A stretch of 64,000 nucleotides of DNA from Natrarchaeobius oligotrophus (GTDB lineage: Archaea > Halobacteriota > Halobacteria > Halobacteriales > Natrialbaceae). Location: NCBI RefSeq assembly GCF_003841465.1, contig NZ_REFZ01000002.1:62001-126000 (forward strand), given 5' to 3'. The translations under genes were made by a program, and so were the position numbers. Below are positions 25,685 to 34,537 of this stretch, piece by piece (positions within the stretch are counted from its first letter, which is position 1; each line of letters begins with the position of its first letter). The notes beneath the pieces are model-generated. The model did no database searches. It saw only the letters and a program-made list of their open reading frames with translations, and had not been told where the DNA came from.

Positions 25685-26371
25685 CTACCTGTTACGAACG
25701 ACTGTCTCGTAGTACACTTTCCCGGGAAAATTGACGAACGCCTCTAACGTATCGCGTGCATCTTCGAGAACGGACGACCCGTGGTACACCAGTCCCACCT
25801 CAAACTCGTACTCGAGCAATTTCTCGAGATTTCGTTCGGCGCTGTTGACGTCGCCGCCCCACACCTCCGGCGGAAGGACGAAGTAGCCAGGCGGAAATCC
25901 GCGCAGATCCGATCCCATGGCGACATCGCCCATCACCGCAATCCCGTCGCGTTCGTCGACGAACGCGTACGAATCCTCGGTGTGTCCCGGAACGTGAACG
26001 GCTTCGAACCGTCCGATTCTCTCTCCGTCGGAAAATCGGTGATCCGGGTCTGTATCGAGTCCGACCCCCTCCGTTCTCGTGCTCACGGACAGGTTGTTAG
26101 GGACCCAGGTTTCGACACCGTACCGATCCACGAGCGCGTTGTATCCGCCTATGTGATCGCCGTCTCCGTGGGTGATCAGCAGTCGTTCCGGGACGACGCC
26201 GGTTTTCTCTATGCCATCGATTAGCCGGTTCGTCGTGTCCGGAAACGCGGCGTCGATGATCGTTGGTACGTCTCCGTCGAATAGGAACACGCGGTAACGC
26301 GCCCCTCCCATGTACGACTCGTCGTGCTTGCACGTGATGTCGTAGACGCCGTCGACAATTTCAGTCGGCAT
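25685..26371 (-). CDS. MBL-fold metallo-hydrolase
   Basis: A 228-residue metallo-beta-lactamase-fold protein. Metal ligands: THGDGDHIGG (pattern H-x-D/G-x-D-H), HVPGHTEDS and GDVAMG with the late His in VYHGSS. The first position of the usual HxHxDH is H-G-D-G-D-H, as in glyoxalase-II-like or lactonase-type members. Substrate unknown; ring-opened lactones or thioesters are candidates here. The ATG at 26369-26371 starts PTEIVDGVYDI, the usual beginning of the fold; a non-ATG extension upstream is less likely. Confidence 0.85.
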   Translation of the reverse strand: MPTEIVDGVYDITCKHDESYMGGARYRVFLFDGDVPTIIDAAFPDTTNRLIDGIEKTGVVPERLLITHGDGDHIGGYNALVDRYGVETWVPNNLSVSTRTEGVGLDTDPDHRFSDGERIGRFEAVHVPGHTEDSYAFVDERDGIAVMGDVAMGSDLRGFPPGYFVLPPEVWGGDVNSAERNLEKLLEYEFEVGLVYHGSSVLEDARDTLEAFVNFPGKVYYETVVRNR

Positions 26372-26481
26372 ATCTGCAACTTGGCACCGACCCACATAGC
26401 TGTTCGGAGGAACGATGATCGCGATTAGTTACGGACGACGGCCAGATCTGTCTGTGAGTCGAACGTGTTTGATGACTGCAG

Positions 26482-27219
26482 TTACGCTTCCCAGTGGACG
26501 ATTCGACTCTCGATCTGCTTGAGGGTCCAGACCGAGACTATCCCCATCGTCATGAGCAGCAAGACGACGCTGAACACGCCTGCAAACTCCAGCCGTGCGC
26601 TGTAGCGGTGTAAGAGTAGTCCGAAACCGGTGGCCGAGATTAACAGTTCCGTAATTACGAGTCCCTTGACAGCGCGGCCGATACCAAGACGGAGACCGGC
26701 TACAACGTAACTGATCTCGTGAGGTAAGACGATGTTTCGGATGATATACAGCCGATCTGCGCCGAACGAACGCGCCGCTTCGATGAGGTTTTCCGGCGCA
26801 GTTCTCGCCCCTTCCTGGCTGTTCATCACGATCGGGAAAACCGCAAAGAAGAACACGACCAGCACCCGGACCTGGTAGCCGGTGCCGAACCAGATAACGA
26901 GCGCCGGAACGAGCGCGCTGAACGGCACCACGTAGATGGCATTCACGTACGGATTGAGGAAACTGTTTACGTGCCTGTCGATCCCCATCGCGACGCCGAC
27001 GGGAATCCCGACGATTACGGCGATGAAGTAGCCGACCGCTATCGCGTATACGGCGGCTTCCAGTGCTGGGATCAACAGCCCCTGTTCGAACTGTTCCTCG
27101 AGGGCGTACCCAATCTCCCAGGGAGTCGGTAGAAACGTCGTCTGCATCACTCCGATCGTATACAGCGTGATCACGACGATGAAAAATATCGCGTGATCGA
27201 AGTATCCCTGTCGGTCCAT
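26482..27219 (-). CDS. ABC transporter permease, subunit B type
   Basis: A 245-residue six-helix permease of the taurine/nitrate/sulfonate class. EAA loop: QEGARTAPENLIEAARSFGAD then IVLPHEISYVVAGLRLGIGRA. It is the B-type partner by similarity to the permease at 22.7-23.5 kb. Start codon directly abuts the stop of the upstream A-type permease. No ATPase gene is present in this operon; the ATPase at 19.5 kb may serve it. Confidence 0.92.
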   Translation of the reverse strand: MDRQGYFDHAIFFIVVITLYTIGVMQTTFLPTPWEIGYALEEQFEQGLLIPALEAAVYAIAVGYFIAVIVGIPVGVAMGIDRHVNSFLNPYVNAIYVVPFSALVPALVIWFGTGYQVRVLVVFFFAVFPIVMNSQEGARTAPENLIEAARSFGADRLYIIRNIVLPHEISYVVAGLRLGIGRAVKGLVITELLISATGFGLLLHRYSARLEFAGVFSVVLLLMTMGIVSVWTLKQIESRIVHWEA

Positions 27220-28035
27220 TCACACGTTCACCTCCGGCTGCCACGGGGTGAGGTACTGACTCGCTTTCTTCAGGACGAAGGTGAGTATTAGCCCCAGAAT
27301 CATGAGCAGAAGTACGATCGAAAGGACGCCAGCGACGTTGATATTGTTCTGTGCGGTGCGAATCATCGCACCCAGGTTCGCCCACGAGATCAGCAGTTCC
27401 GCGAGGATCATCCCTTTTACCGCCCGGCCGACGCCGAGTCGCATCCCCGCGAAAATATAGGGAAGATCGTATGGTAACACCACCCTCCGGAAGATGAAGT
27501 ATCTACTCGCGCCGAAGGACTTGGCGACGTCAATGATACGGTTCGGTGTCGTACGTGCGCCTTCGTAGGTCGTGATCGTTATTTCGAAGATGGCGAACAG
27601 AAACACGACGGCCACGCGACTCTCGAAGCTCGCACCGCCGACGAGGATGATAATCGGAACGAGCGCCGAAATCGGTGCGACGTAGAGCGCATTGATGTAG
27701 GGATTCAGTAGCGATGCGAGCCGTTCGTTCATTCCCATGGACAACCCAAGCGGAACGCCGACGATTACGGCCAGGAAAAACCCCAGAAAAAGCGTCTGGA
27801 GGCTCCCCTGTAAACTGGGAATGAGCTCGCCTTCGGCAAATTGAACGGATAGCGCATCGAGAATATCAAACCAGCCTGGGAAGAAAAAGACGGGTTTATC
27901 AGTTGCGTACCACTCCCATAACAGGATTCCGATGAGAATTCCTACCATCGACTCCCACAGTCCCACCGATATCCGGGATCTGCTGAAAATTCCCTCCAGG
28001 GAGACCTTGATCTGGTCCCGTAACGCGGTACTCAT
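27220..28035 (-). CDS. ABC transporter permease, subunit A type
   Basis: A 271-residue permease with about six helices. EAA loop: YEGARTTPNRIIDVAKSFGAS then VVLPYDLPYIFAGMRLGVGRA. First gene of a two-gene permease operon, driven by a strong leaderless promoter (AAGATATAAG, 26 nt upstream). A binding-lipoprotein gene lies divergently about 470 nt away, giving an importer that has everything but its ATPase. Paralogous to the permease at 21.8-22.7 kb. Confidence 0.92.
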   Translation of the reverse strand: MSTALRDQIKVSLEGIFSRSRISVGLWESMVGILIGILLWEWYATDKPVFFFPGWFDILDALSVQFAEGELIPSLQGSLQTLFLGFFLAVIVGVPLGLSMGMNERLASLLNPYINALYVAPISALVPIIILVGGASFESRVAVVFLFAIFEITITTYEGARTTPNRIIDVAKSFGASRYFIFRRVVLPYDLPYIFAGMRLGVGRAVKGMILAELLISWANLGAMIRTAQNNINVAGVLSIVLLLMILGLILTFVLKKASQYLTPWQPEVNV

Positions 28036-28060
28036 GAGACACAGATTTCCACGTCGACTA

Positions 28061-28070
28061 CTTATATCTT
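28061..28070 (-). promoter_or_regulatory. TATA box for permease operon
   Basis: Minus-strand AAGATATAAG, 26 nt upstream of the ATG at 28035. Confidence 0.7.
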
Positions 28071-28470
28071 TTGTGAATCGGTAACAATTAGCTATCGTTC
28101 TTTTTGCCCCATTTCGAAGCGCTCAACGCTCAACCGTCTTCTCGACCGAGATTCAATGGGGAGGGCAACGTCTAGGTGATACTCTTGGGGGCGGAGGACT
28201 TTTCGATCGTTCGATGAGACCGTCGTTTTACGGGGCGGACCGGTAGAAACAGTCTGCGAGAGGTGTAACCGCTGCTGGATCAAGTTTGTTATCACACCTT
28301 GTAACAGAAATCTATACGCTCTTGTGTAGGACAGTGTTGAGAGAGCACTCGTGTGGTTTTCCAGCTAGTGCTTCGGACTGCGATACCGGCTGCGAGTAGC
28401 TCTTCACGTCAGCCTCGATCGAACGAACAAGAAACTGAACAGGATCAACATTCTTGTGCGAAAGAGCGAA
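28071..28470 (+). other. Divergent intergenic region, about 400 bp
   Basis: Separates the permease operon from the binding-lipoprotein gene. Lower GC than the flanks. A 67-codon minus-strand frame (28092-28295) starts with a plausible codon but is Arg/Ser-rich and not acidic, unlike real haloarchaeal proteins, so I do not call it. It may contain a degraded element or control sites; I recognise none. Confidence 0.5.
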
Positions 28471-28478
28471 TCTTTAAG
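28471..28478 (+). promoter_or_regulatory. TATA box for binding lipoprotein gene
   Basis: TCTTTAAG, 29 nt upstream of the ATG at 28507; two earlier in-frame starts are too close to it or upstream of it. Confidence 0.6.
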
Positions 28479-28506
28479 TGATATGGATCGCATCATTCAC
28501 GTGGGT

Positions 28507-29592
28507 ATGCTTAACAGTAACACGCAGGGTCGACGACGATTTTTAAAAGCAGCCGGTGTCGGTACAGTTGTGGGGTTGGCTGGGTGTACAGGGACCAACG
28601 GTGACGACGATACAGCGGACGACGACGATGGAAACGGAACGGCCGATGGATCGACCGACGATTCCGATGCCGAGTTACCGGACACCATCGGAATTGGTAC
28701 CCCTTCACCCGTCCAACCGCTGTATTACTTTTCGGTCTTTCCGGAGTTTCAGGAACTCATGGAGGACCGGCACGGAGTCACCGTCGAACTCACTAACTAT
28801 GGCGGCTACGCTTCGATGATCGCGGGCCTCTTCCAGGAGGAAGTACACATTGCCCCACAAGCGCCGTTGTCCGTCATCAACTCCCTCAACGAAGGAATGG
28901 ATCTCGTTAGTCCGCTGAGCTTCGTTCAGGGATACCCCCAGCCGCTAATGGCTACTCCCGAAATCGAGTCGTGGGAGGATCTGGAAGGAGAGACGATCGC
29001 GCTCCACGATCCCCAGGCCGGCACCACGTTCTCCGTGAAACTGATGGTTCGGGAGAATCTCGGGAGCATGGATGCCGTCGATTACGATTACATCTTCGGA
29101 TCGGACAGCCGGTACGCCGCCATCGAGGCCGGTGAGGTCGTAGCTGCAACGGTGTCCGCGACGCTGGGCGCCCGAGCCGAGCGCGACGGTTTTACCATCC
29201 TAGAGGAAGGCCTCGAGCGAGATGAACCGTTCCAGCTGTGGACGATGATGCGGCAGAACTGGGAGCAGAATCCAGAGTTGTACGACGTCATCGTGAACAC
29301 CCTCCACGAGGCCCAGACGAATATGTACGAGGTCGACGAGGACGACATCGTCGATCGGGCCCTGGATATCCCGGTCGATCGGCCGGAGTCCTACGGCGAT
29401 CTCGACAGAGAGATCGCAATCGACGTCTTCGAGAGGATGCGGAACCTGAATACGTGGCCAGAGGAAGGCGGGCTCTCGAATGCCGCGATTGAGCAGGTGC
29501 AAGACACGATCGTCGATGTCGAAGAGATGGACGAAGAGGACCGAGTCAACCGTGACGACTTTGTGATTATCGATGAATTCGATCTCGAGTGA
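28507..29592 (+). CDS. ABC-type substrate-binding lipoprotein (TauA/NMT1-like), Tat-exported
   Basis: A 361-residue binding protein. Signal: GRRRFLKAAG twin-arginine region (Arg9-11), lipobox LAGC with Cys27, then an Asp-rich linker. The mature domain starts LPDTIGIGTPSPVQP and contains FGSDSRYAAIEAGEV, matching the paralogues at 13.1 and 37.8 kb. Divergent from the permease pair at 26.5-28.0 kb, so together they form an importer of an organic anion. Start set by the TATA box at 28471. GC content of this gene is somewhat lower than that of genes around 40 kb. Confidence 0.9.
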   Translation: MLNSNTQGRRRFLKAAGVGTVVGLAGCTGTNGDDDTADDDDGNGTADGSTDDSDAELPDTIGIGTPSPVQPLYYFSVFPEFQELMEDRHGVTVELTNYGGYASMIAGLFQEEVHIAPQAPLSVINSLNEGMDLVSPLSFVQGYPQPLMATPEIESWEDLEGETIALHDPQAGTTFSVKLMVRENLGSMDAVDYDYIFGSDSRYAAIEAGEVVAATVSATLGARAERDGFTILEEGLERDEPFQLWTMMRQNWEQNPELYDVIVNTLHEAQTNMYEVDEDDIVDRALDIPVDRPESYGDLDREIAIDVFERMRNLNTWPEEGGLSNAAIEQVQDTIVDVEEMDEEDRVNRDDFVIIDEFDLE

Positions 29593-29821
29593 CAGTGCAC
29601 ATTGAATAACGCGAGACGACCGGTGGTCAGTAGAACGATCACCTCACCGTTCGGGTTAGATTGGCTCCTTCGGACGAATGGTATCATCGGTGTTGGTCTC
29701 CGTCGAGATATCGCCGGAAGTTTTACAATATAATTCACCGTTGTTTATTATGTACCCATAAAGATGAGACCTTTTACGGAGGAAAGGATTACTACGGTCA
29801 CGAAGCGGACCGATCGAGACG

Positions 29822-30717
29822 TTGGATAAACCCTTCGTCATTCAGGTCGCCCCGACGGGCTCGTTTCTGAAACGCGACACGAATCCGAATCAGGCGTACA
29901 CTCCAGAAGAGGTCGCCGAGCAGGCAATAGGCGCTTGCGATGCTAGCGCTGCGATGTGCCACTTCACGTTCGAAACGAAGAGAGCATTCCCGATCAGCGA
30001 CCGGAAAACATGACGCAGGCGATCGACCTCATTTGGGAAGAGTACGATCCGGCGATCAGTATCAACGTTCGTGGGAACGTCCACGGCGGTTCACCGTACG
30101 GAAAACTTCTCCTCGAGGAGTCGATCGGAGCATTGACTGAAGAATACGGAGGTGACTACGTCGACATGGAAACGACTGCACCCGATAGCGATGCGAGTGA
30201 TCCGAACGCCCCGTTCGTGATGAATCCGTCAGTACTCCGGGAGTGGATCGAGTACCTCCAGGATCTCGACGTCAAACCCGAACTCCAGGGATATAGCTAC
30301 GGCGCGATGGAACAGGCAAACGAGTGGGCCGTGAAACCGGGACTACTCGAGAAACCGTACTACATCAACGTCGTTACCGGACATCACGCGTACTTCTGTT
30401 TCGGACCGACGAGTCCGCATCCGTGGGGGTCAATGTACCTGACGACGTACAAACATTCTCATCCCTTGTCCGACGAGGACACTTTCCTCGGGGCGATCGT
30501 TGGGGGACGAAACTGGTTACCATTGATCGTCGAAGCGATCTTGCTCGGATACGATTCGGTTCGAATCGGCATGGAAGATGCAGCGATGCTCTATCCGCAC
30601 AGGGACGAACCAATCGAAAGCTGCCGGCAGGTCGTGGATAAAATCGCAACGATTGCCCGCGAACTGGGCCGAGAAGTCGCAACCCCAGATCAGGCCCGTG
30701 AGCTTCTGGATCTCTAG
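29822..30717 (+). pseudogene. BKACE/DUF849 beta-keto acid cleavage enzyme gene, frameshifted
   Basis: Recognisable as a beta-keto acid cleavage enzyme: N-terminal part DKPFVIQVAPTGSF...EQAIGACDASAAMCHF in one frame (29822-29968), then HVRNEESIPDQRPENMTQAID... to the normal C-terminus in another (29956-30717). Restoring one base after position 29965 would give HFHVRN, the HxH zinc-binding motif, so a single-base loss falls exactly at the metal site. No ATG is in frame at the 5' end: the best leaderless ATG (29764, 23 nt after a GTTTATTA box) is in the C-terminal frame, implying a second, compensating shift near 29825. Joined length would be near 300 residues, normal for the family. Either a decayed gene or sequence errors. 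Intact enzymes convert a 3-keto acid plus acetyl-CoA to a CoA ester and acetoacetate. Confidence 0.8.
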
Positions 30718-31070
30718 TGGTCTGTGACCATTCGATTGACCTCCGACGGTTTCGTCCGTGTGCATTTTGCGCTTCTCGGAACGATTGCTCGTTATCTGCA
30801 GTAGGTGGTAAACTGTCGTTCGCGTCTCTGGGGACGTCGAAGAATAGAACTACATGATTGTATACTGTGTAAATTGCCTGTTCGTTTTGTTTACCTCCAT
30901 ACTGTTGTAAAATATTCGTTTGTATGTCCACTTTCTTTTCGTGTCACTGGGTAAACTAGCATTTTTATCACGGGAGCGGTTCGTTGCTGTCGATCACCCT
31001 GACAGACGAACGGACGGCTCGCGAAGATCTGACGAGGTGAACAAATCGTCCGAAACCGGTCTCTTCAACG
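30718..31070 (+). other. Intergenic region, 353 bp
   Basis: Convergent gap between the BKACE remnant and the extradiol dioxygenase gene. Clearly AT-richer than coding DNA around 30840-30970, with several short T-runs that could end transcription from either side. No gene recognised. Confidence 0.55.
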
Positions 31071-31964
31071 TTACGACCCGTCTTTTCGATACGACTCCGG
31101 CGGGTTGACGCCACCCCACGCGGTGAATCCTTCGCCGGGTTCACAGTAGTTCGTGGGGGTATTTGGATCGAGCGTTGCCATCTCCGCACAGATTTCGAAG
31201 CGGTTTCCGCCCGGCTCCCAGAAGTACGCCGCGAGATTGTTGCCGGCGTGGTGTCTGTGAATCGAAACTTCGAGTTGGTAGCCGGCCTGCGAGAGGGTGT
31301 CGATGAAGTCCTTCATGTGGTCGATGCTCGACATCGTCCAGGCGATGTGACGCAGGTTGTAGTCGGTACCGTCAGGACGACCGAGAACGGCTACGTCGTG
31401 GTGGTGCATGCCCCACCGGGTGAACGCTCCGCGCCAGCTACCGTCCTCTTTCAACAACACCTCCGACACGTTGAAATCGAGAACGGTGTCCAAGAACGTC
31501 ACGTTCTCTCGTGGATCCAGTGATCCGAGCGTGATGTGGTCTATATCTAGCGGACAGACGCTCGTTCGACCCGGCACACGTGCGACGTTCGAATGTTTGT
31601 ATTCCATGTCGTCGACGAGAACGAGTTCCACATCCACGCCCATCGGTATCTCGAATCGGATTCCTTCGACCTGATTCGGTTCTTCGCCACCGACGCGTTT
31701 CGTCTCGATTCCCTCCTCGGTAAGGAGCCGCTCGTATCGATCGATCTCATCGCTGTTGTCGACTCGCACCGCGAAGTGTTCAACCCCTGTTCCACCTTCC
31801 GTTACCGCTAGATCGAAATTTTCGTCCAGTCCACATCCCAGGTAGACCGTTTCTTCACTTCGTTCGATCTCTGCCATTCCCATCACGTCCGTATAAAACG
31901 ATACCGCGTCATCAAGGTTCGACACTCGGAGTTTCGTGTGTTCTAACCGCTGTTGACCGACCAT
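31071..31964 (-). CDS. Extradiol ring-cleavage dioxygenase (VOC type I, catechol 2,3-dioxygenase-like)
   Basis: A 297-residue two-domain VOC protein. The 2-His-1-carboxylate Fe(II) site is complete: His143 (DIDHITLG), His206 (NLRHIAW) and Glu257 (NRFEICAE). Probable second-sphere residues His189, His236 and Tyr247 are in their expected places, so activity is likely. It cleaves a catechol-type ring next to the hydroxyls with O2, giving a yellow semialdehyde or ketone. Downstream enzymes for such products (ALDH, alpha/beta hydrolase, FAH protein) are in the window though not in the same operon. The ATG at 31962-31964 lies 25 nt below a TATA-like box. Confidence 0.9.
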   Translation of the reverse strand: MVGQQRLEHTKLRVSNLDDAVSFYTDVMGMAEIERSEETVYLGCGLDENFDLAVTEGGTGVEHFAVRVDNSDEIDRYERLLTEEGIETKRVGGEEPNQVEGIRFEIPMGVDVELVLVDDMEYKHSNVARVPGRTSVCPLDIDHITLGSLDPRENVTFLDTVLDFNVSEVLLKEDGSWRGAFTRWGMHHHDVAVLGRPDGTDYNLRHIAWTMSSIDHMKDFIDTLSQAGYQLEVSIHRHHAGNNLAAYFWEPGGNRFEICAEMATLDPNTPTNYCEPGEGFTAWGGVNPPESYRKDGS

Positions 31965-31988
31965 GAGTCCAGATAACAATGCACACCT

Positions 31989-31996
31989 TCATAATG
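31989..31996 (-). promoter_or_regulatory. TATA-like box for extradiol dioxygenase
   Basis: Minus-strand CATTATGA, 25 nt upstream of the ATG at 31964. Confidence 0.5.
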
Positions 31997-32093
31997 CTTG
32001 TCTTTTGTTCGAATCAGTCGATTCGGTACTGACGATATCCGTCGACGAGTGTACGAGCTCTGTTTCAGTTCGGTAGCTGTAACCCACCTCTAT

Positions 32094-32990
32094 TCAGGTC
32101 GTGAGCGTGACGATCGTCGCCCCCGCGACGATGATCGTCGCCGCCGCGATCAGTCGCGGCGTCACCCGTTCTAAGTGCGAGAGAAACGCCAGCGAGAGCA
32201 CGACGACGACGAGCGGGCTCGTCTGCACGAGCGGGACGACGAGGATGACCGGCGCGATCTCGAGCGCCGCGTAGTACGACGTGAGAAAGATCGTGTTCGA
32301 AATGCCGGCGAGGACGTACCACTTCAGGACGCTGCGTTCCGTCGATCGCAGCGAGAACGACGGGAGTGAGTTTCGCATCCGCAGGTAGAGTAACATCGCG
32401 GTCAGTCCGGCCACCGTCTTCACGACGAGCGCGACGAGCACCGGCGTCCCCTCGTCGAACCCGATCTTCGCGAACGTCGGCTCGATGCCGAAGAAGAACG
32501 CGGCCCCGAGCGGCAAAATCAGCATGGCGGGGGAGACGCTGGTAGGCCCGCTGTCGTCGTTGACGATCTCTCGAGACACCAGCGCGAGTCCGACGATCAA
32601 CAGGACGATGCCGAAGAGATTCCTCGCCGTCAGCGCCTCTCCGAGGACGACTGCGGCGACGAGAGCGGCGTGAAGCGGCTGGGTGGCTTTCACCGGCTCG
32701 GTTCTGCTCGCGCCGATTATCTCGATGCTCCTGTAAAACAGCGCGCGACCGAAGAACGTCCCGACCGTCCCCGCCAGCGCGAACGCGACGATCGCCCGCG
32801 GCGTCAACCCGAAGTTGGGGTAGTAGACGTAGAGCGTGATCGGGACGACGATCGCGAGATTCGCGACGAACGTCGCGATCACGATTTCGTTTGACTTGCC
32901 GCTTCGCGAGCCGAGACGAACGAAGATCGACGTGACGCCGAGCGAGAGCGCGGCGATCAACGCGAACGTCACTCCGAGTACGTCGACCAT
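32094..32990 (-). CDS. EamA/DMT-family transporter
   Basis: A 298-residue membrane protein with about ten helices in two EamA repeats: repeat 1 includes GTFFGRALFYRSIEIIGASRTEPVKATQPL, repeat 2 ISNTIFLTSYYAALEIAPVILVVPLVQTSPL. Drug/metabolite-type exporters of this kind move amino acids, aromatic compounds or other small metabolites. It is paralogous to the carrier at 34.5-35.4 kb (same GASR(T/S)EP motif and length), the two lying 2.5 kb apart on opposite strands. Stand-alone gene. Confidence 0.9.
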   Translation of the reverse strand: MVDVLGVTFALIAALSLGVTSIFVRLGSRSGKSNEIVIATFVANLAIVVPITLYVYYPNFGLTPRAIVAFALAGTVGTFFGRALFYRSIEIIGASRTEPVKATQPLHAALVAAVVLGEALTARNLFGIVLLIVGLALVSREIVNDDSGPTSVSPAMLILPLGAAFFFGIEPTFAKIGFDEGTPVLVALVVKTVAGLTAMLLYLRMRNSLPSFSLRSTERSVLKWYVLAGISNTIFLTSYYAALEIAPVILVVPLVQTSPLVVVVLSLAFLSHLERVTPRLIAAATIIVAGATIVTLTT

Positions 32991-33204
32991 CGGTTCACTC
33001 TTCCCCGTCTACTTCACGGTCGCGTTCACGACCACAGCCGCCTCGCTCACGTTCATCGTTTCGCGTCCCGGGCGTCGGTCCTCTGTCTTCCACTGTTCGT
33101 CTCGAGTCAGGGTCGTGAGCCGTCCTTAACGCTCGTGATTCGGCAATCCTCTCTCCAATTCGCGTCCTGGTGGCAGCCTCCCGTCTCCGATCCCGGACGG
33201 TCGC

Positions 33205-33591
33205 TCACTCGAGAGGACGCGACACCTCGAAGACGTAGCCGTCGGGGTCCTCCACGAGGAGGATCCGGCGACCCCAGTCGACGTCCGCCGGGCCGAAGGG
33301 GATCGTCGCTTCGGCCTCCTGTGCACGTTCGTGGACCGCGTCGACGTCGTCGACCTCCAGGACTGTGATCGCCCCGTCGCCCCGGTCGTCGCCCGGGGGA
33401 GTCAGTCCGAACGCGTCGAGCGTCTCGTCGTCGAACTGCCGTTCGAGTTTGAGTTCGCAGGCGCCGGTATCGAACGCGACGCTTCGGGAACCCCGCTCTT
33501 CGACCGTCAGCCCGAACACTTCCTCGTAGAACTCGCTCGAGCGCTCGAGGTCGGTCACCATCAGATACACCTGTGAGAGCGACGGATTCAT
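33205..33591 (-). CDS. VOC-family (glyoxalase/bleomycin-resistance fold) protein
   Basis: A 128-residue single-domain VOC protein: LSQVYLMVTDLERSSEFYEEVFGL opening strand-helix and the closing DPDGYVFEVSRPLE with the typical metal-ligand Glu. Substrate not identifiable; methylmalonyl-CoA epimerase, glyoxalase and resistance proteins share the fold. The ATG at 33589-33591 begins the fold; the longer open frame upstream overlaps the divergent UspA promoter and is rejected. Confidence 0.85.
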   Translation of the reverse strand: MNPSLSQVYLMVTDLERSSEFYEEVFGLTVEERGSRSVAFDTGACELKLERQFDDETLDAFGLTPPGDDRGDGAITVLEVDDVDAVHERAQEAEATIPFGPADVDWGRRILLVEDPDGYVFEVSRPLE

Positions 33592-33795
33592 GGCTCCGTC
33601 TTTTCGGGGCACCTCGAAAGAAGTACCGGTTGTATTCTCGACCAGCCGGACGGACCGAACCCGCGATACGGCGGCTCCGGTATCGCTCGTGGGAGCCGCC
33701 GAACGGTCCGAATCTGTGGGCCTCCTCTCGCAGCGCGTTCCTACCCGAAGGTAATAGACGGAACAATTTTCACCCTGTGTGCGAATCGTTCGGGT

Positions 33796-34302
33796 ATGGC
33801 AATCGTCGCAGCAATCGACGGCACCCCGTCGTCGCGGACGGTCGTGCAGACGGCCCACGACGTAGCGAGGGCGTTCGACGAGGAACTCGTCGTGTTACAC
33901 GTGATGGAACAGGAAGAGTACGATCGAATCGCAGAGCGGGCGAGCGGTCCGACGAGCGGTACGCCGAGCTATCCGTTTACGCCGTCGGAGGGATCGTTTT
34001 CACCCTCGACCGGCGGACAGAGCGCCGAGGGGTATCCCGTGGACAACGCGGCGGAAGACGCCGCGACCGTCGCTCGACAGTTCGCGGAGGAGGTGCTTCC
34101 GGAGGGAACGGAGTTTTCGACCGACGGACGCGTCGGCGAGCCGACCGAGCAGATCCTCCGGACGGCGGACAGCCACGACGCACACATGCTCGTCATCGGT
34201 GGTCGACAACGGTCGCCGGTCGGCAAGGCGCTGTTCGGAAGCACCACCCAGTCCGTGTTGCTCAACAGCGAGCGCCCGATCGTCACCTGCATGCACGAGT
34301 GA
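33796..34302 (+). CDS. Universal stress protein (UspA family)
   Basis: A 168-residue Usp with the ATP-binding signature GGRQRSPVGKALFGSTTQSVL (G-x2-G-x9-G-S/T) near 135-155. An insertion of about 40 residues after the first helix (PTSGTPSYPF... STGG) makes it longer than usual. Its binding-site segment is nearly the same as in the Usp at 37.2-37.6 kb. Probably a stress- or energy-linked regulator; not obviously part of an operon. Confidence 0.88.
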   Translation: MAIVAAIDGTPSSRTVVQTAHDVARAFDEELVVLHVMEQEEYDRIAERASGPTSGTPSYPFTPSEGSFSPSTGGQSAEGYPVDNAAEDAATVARQFAEEVLPEGTEFSTDGRVGEPTEQILRTADSHDAHMLVIGGRQRSPVGKALFGSTTQSVLLNSERPIVTCMHE

Positions 34303-34537
34303 CCGCGGGCGAACCCGCAGTCGTTTCGCCCCTCGAGCGAGGGTCGACCGGGGAACTCGGCTCGCGAGCGTCGACGCCGAATCTCGCGGTCGACCGTCGT
34401 CGGCTCGTATCGACGCCGCGGCCGGCGGATAGCCGTCTGCGTGGGGTTCGAAGCTCCGCGCGTGGCCGGCACGCCGAAAACGGCCGCACGAGGGGTCATC
34501 CGATGATCGACGTCGATCTGGCCGCGGGAGGCGTCCG

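Noticed and set aside
26429-27385. 318-codon minus-strand frame
   Set aside because: Shadow of the B-type permease and part of the A-type permease, which have full EAA loops in another frame.
28092-28295. 67-codon minus-strand frame in the divergent gap
   Set aside because: Basic, Ser/Arg-rich sequence with no recognisable motif; considered a chance frame or decayed element.
30374-30931. 185-codon minus-strand frame over the BKACE region
   Set aside because: Antisense shadow of the BKACE C-terminal half.
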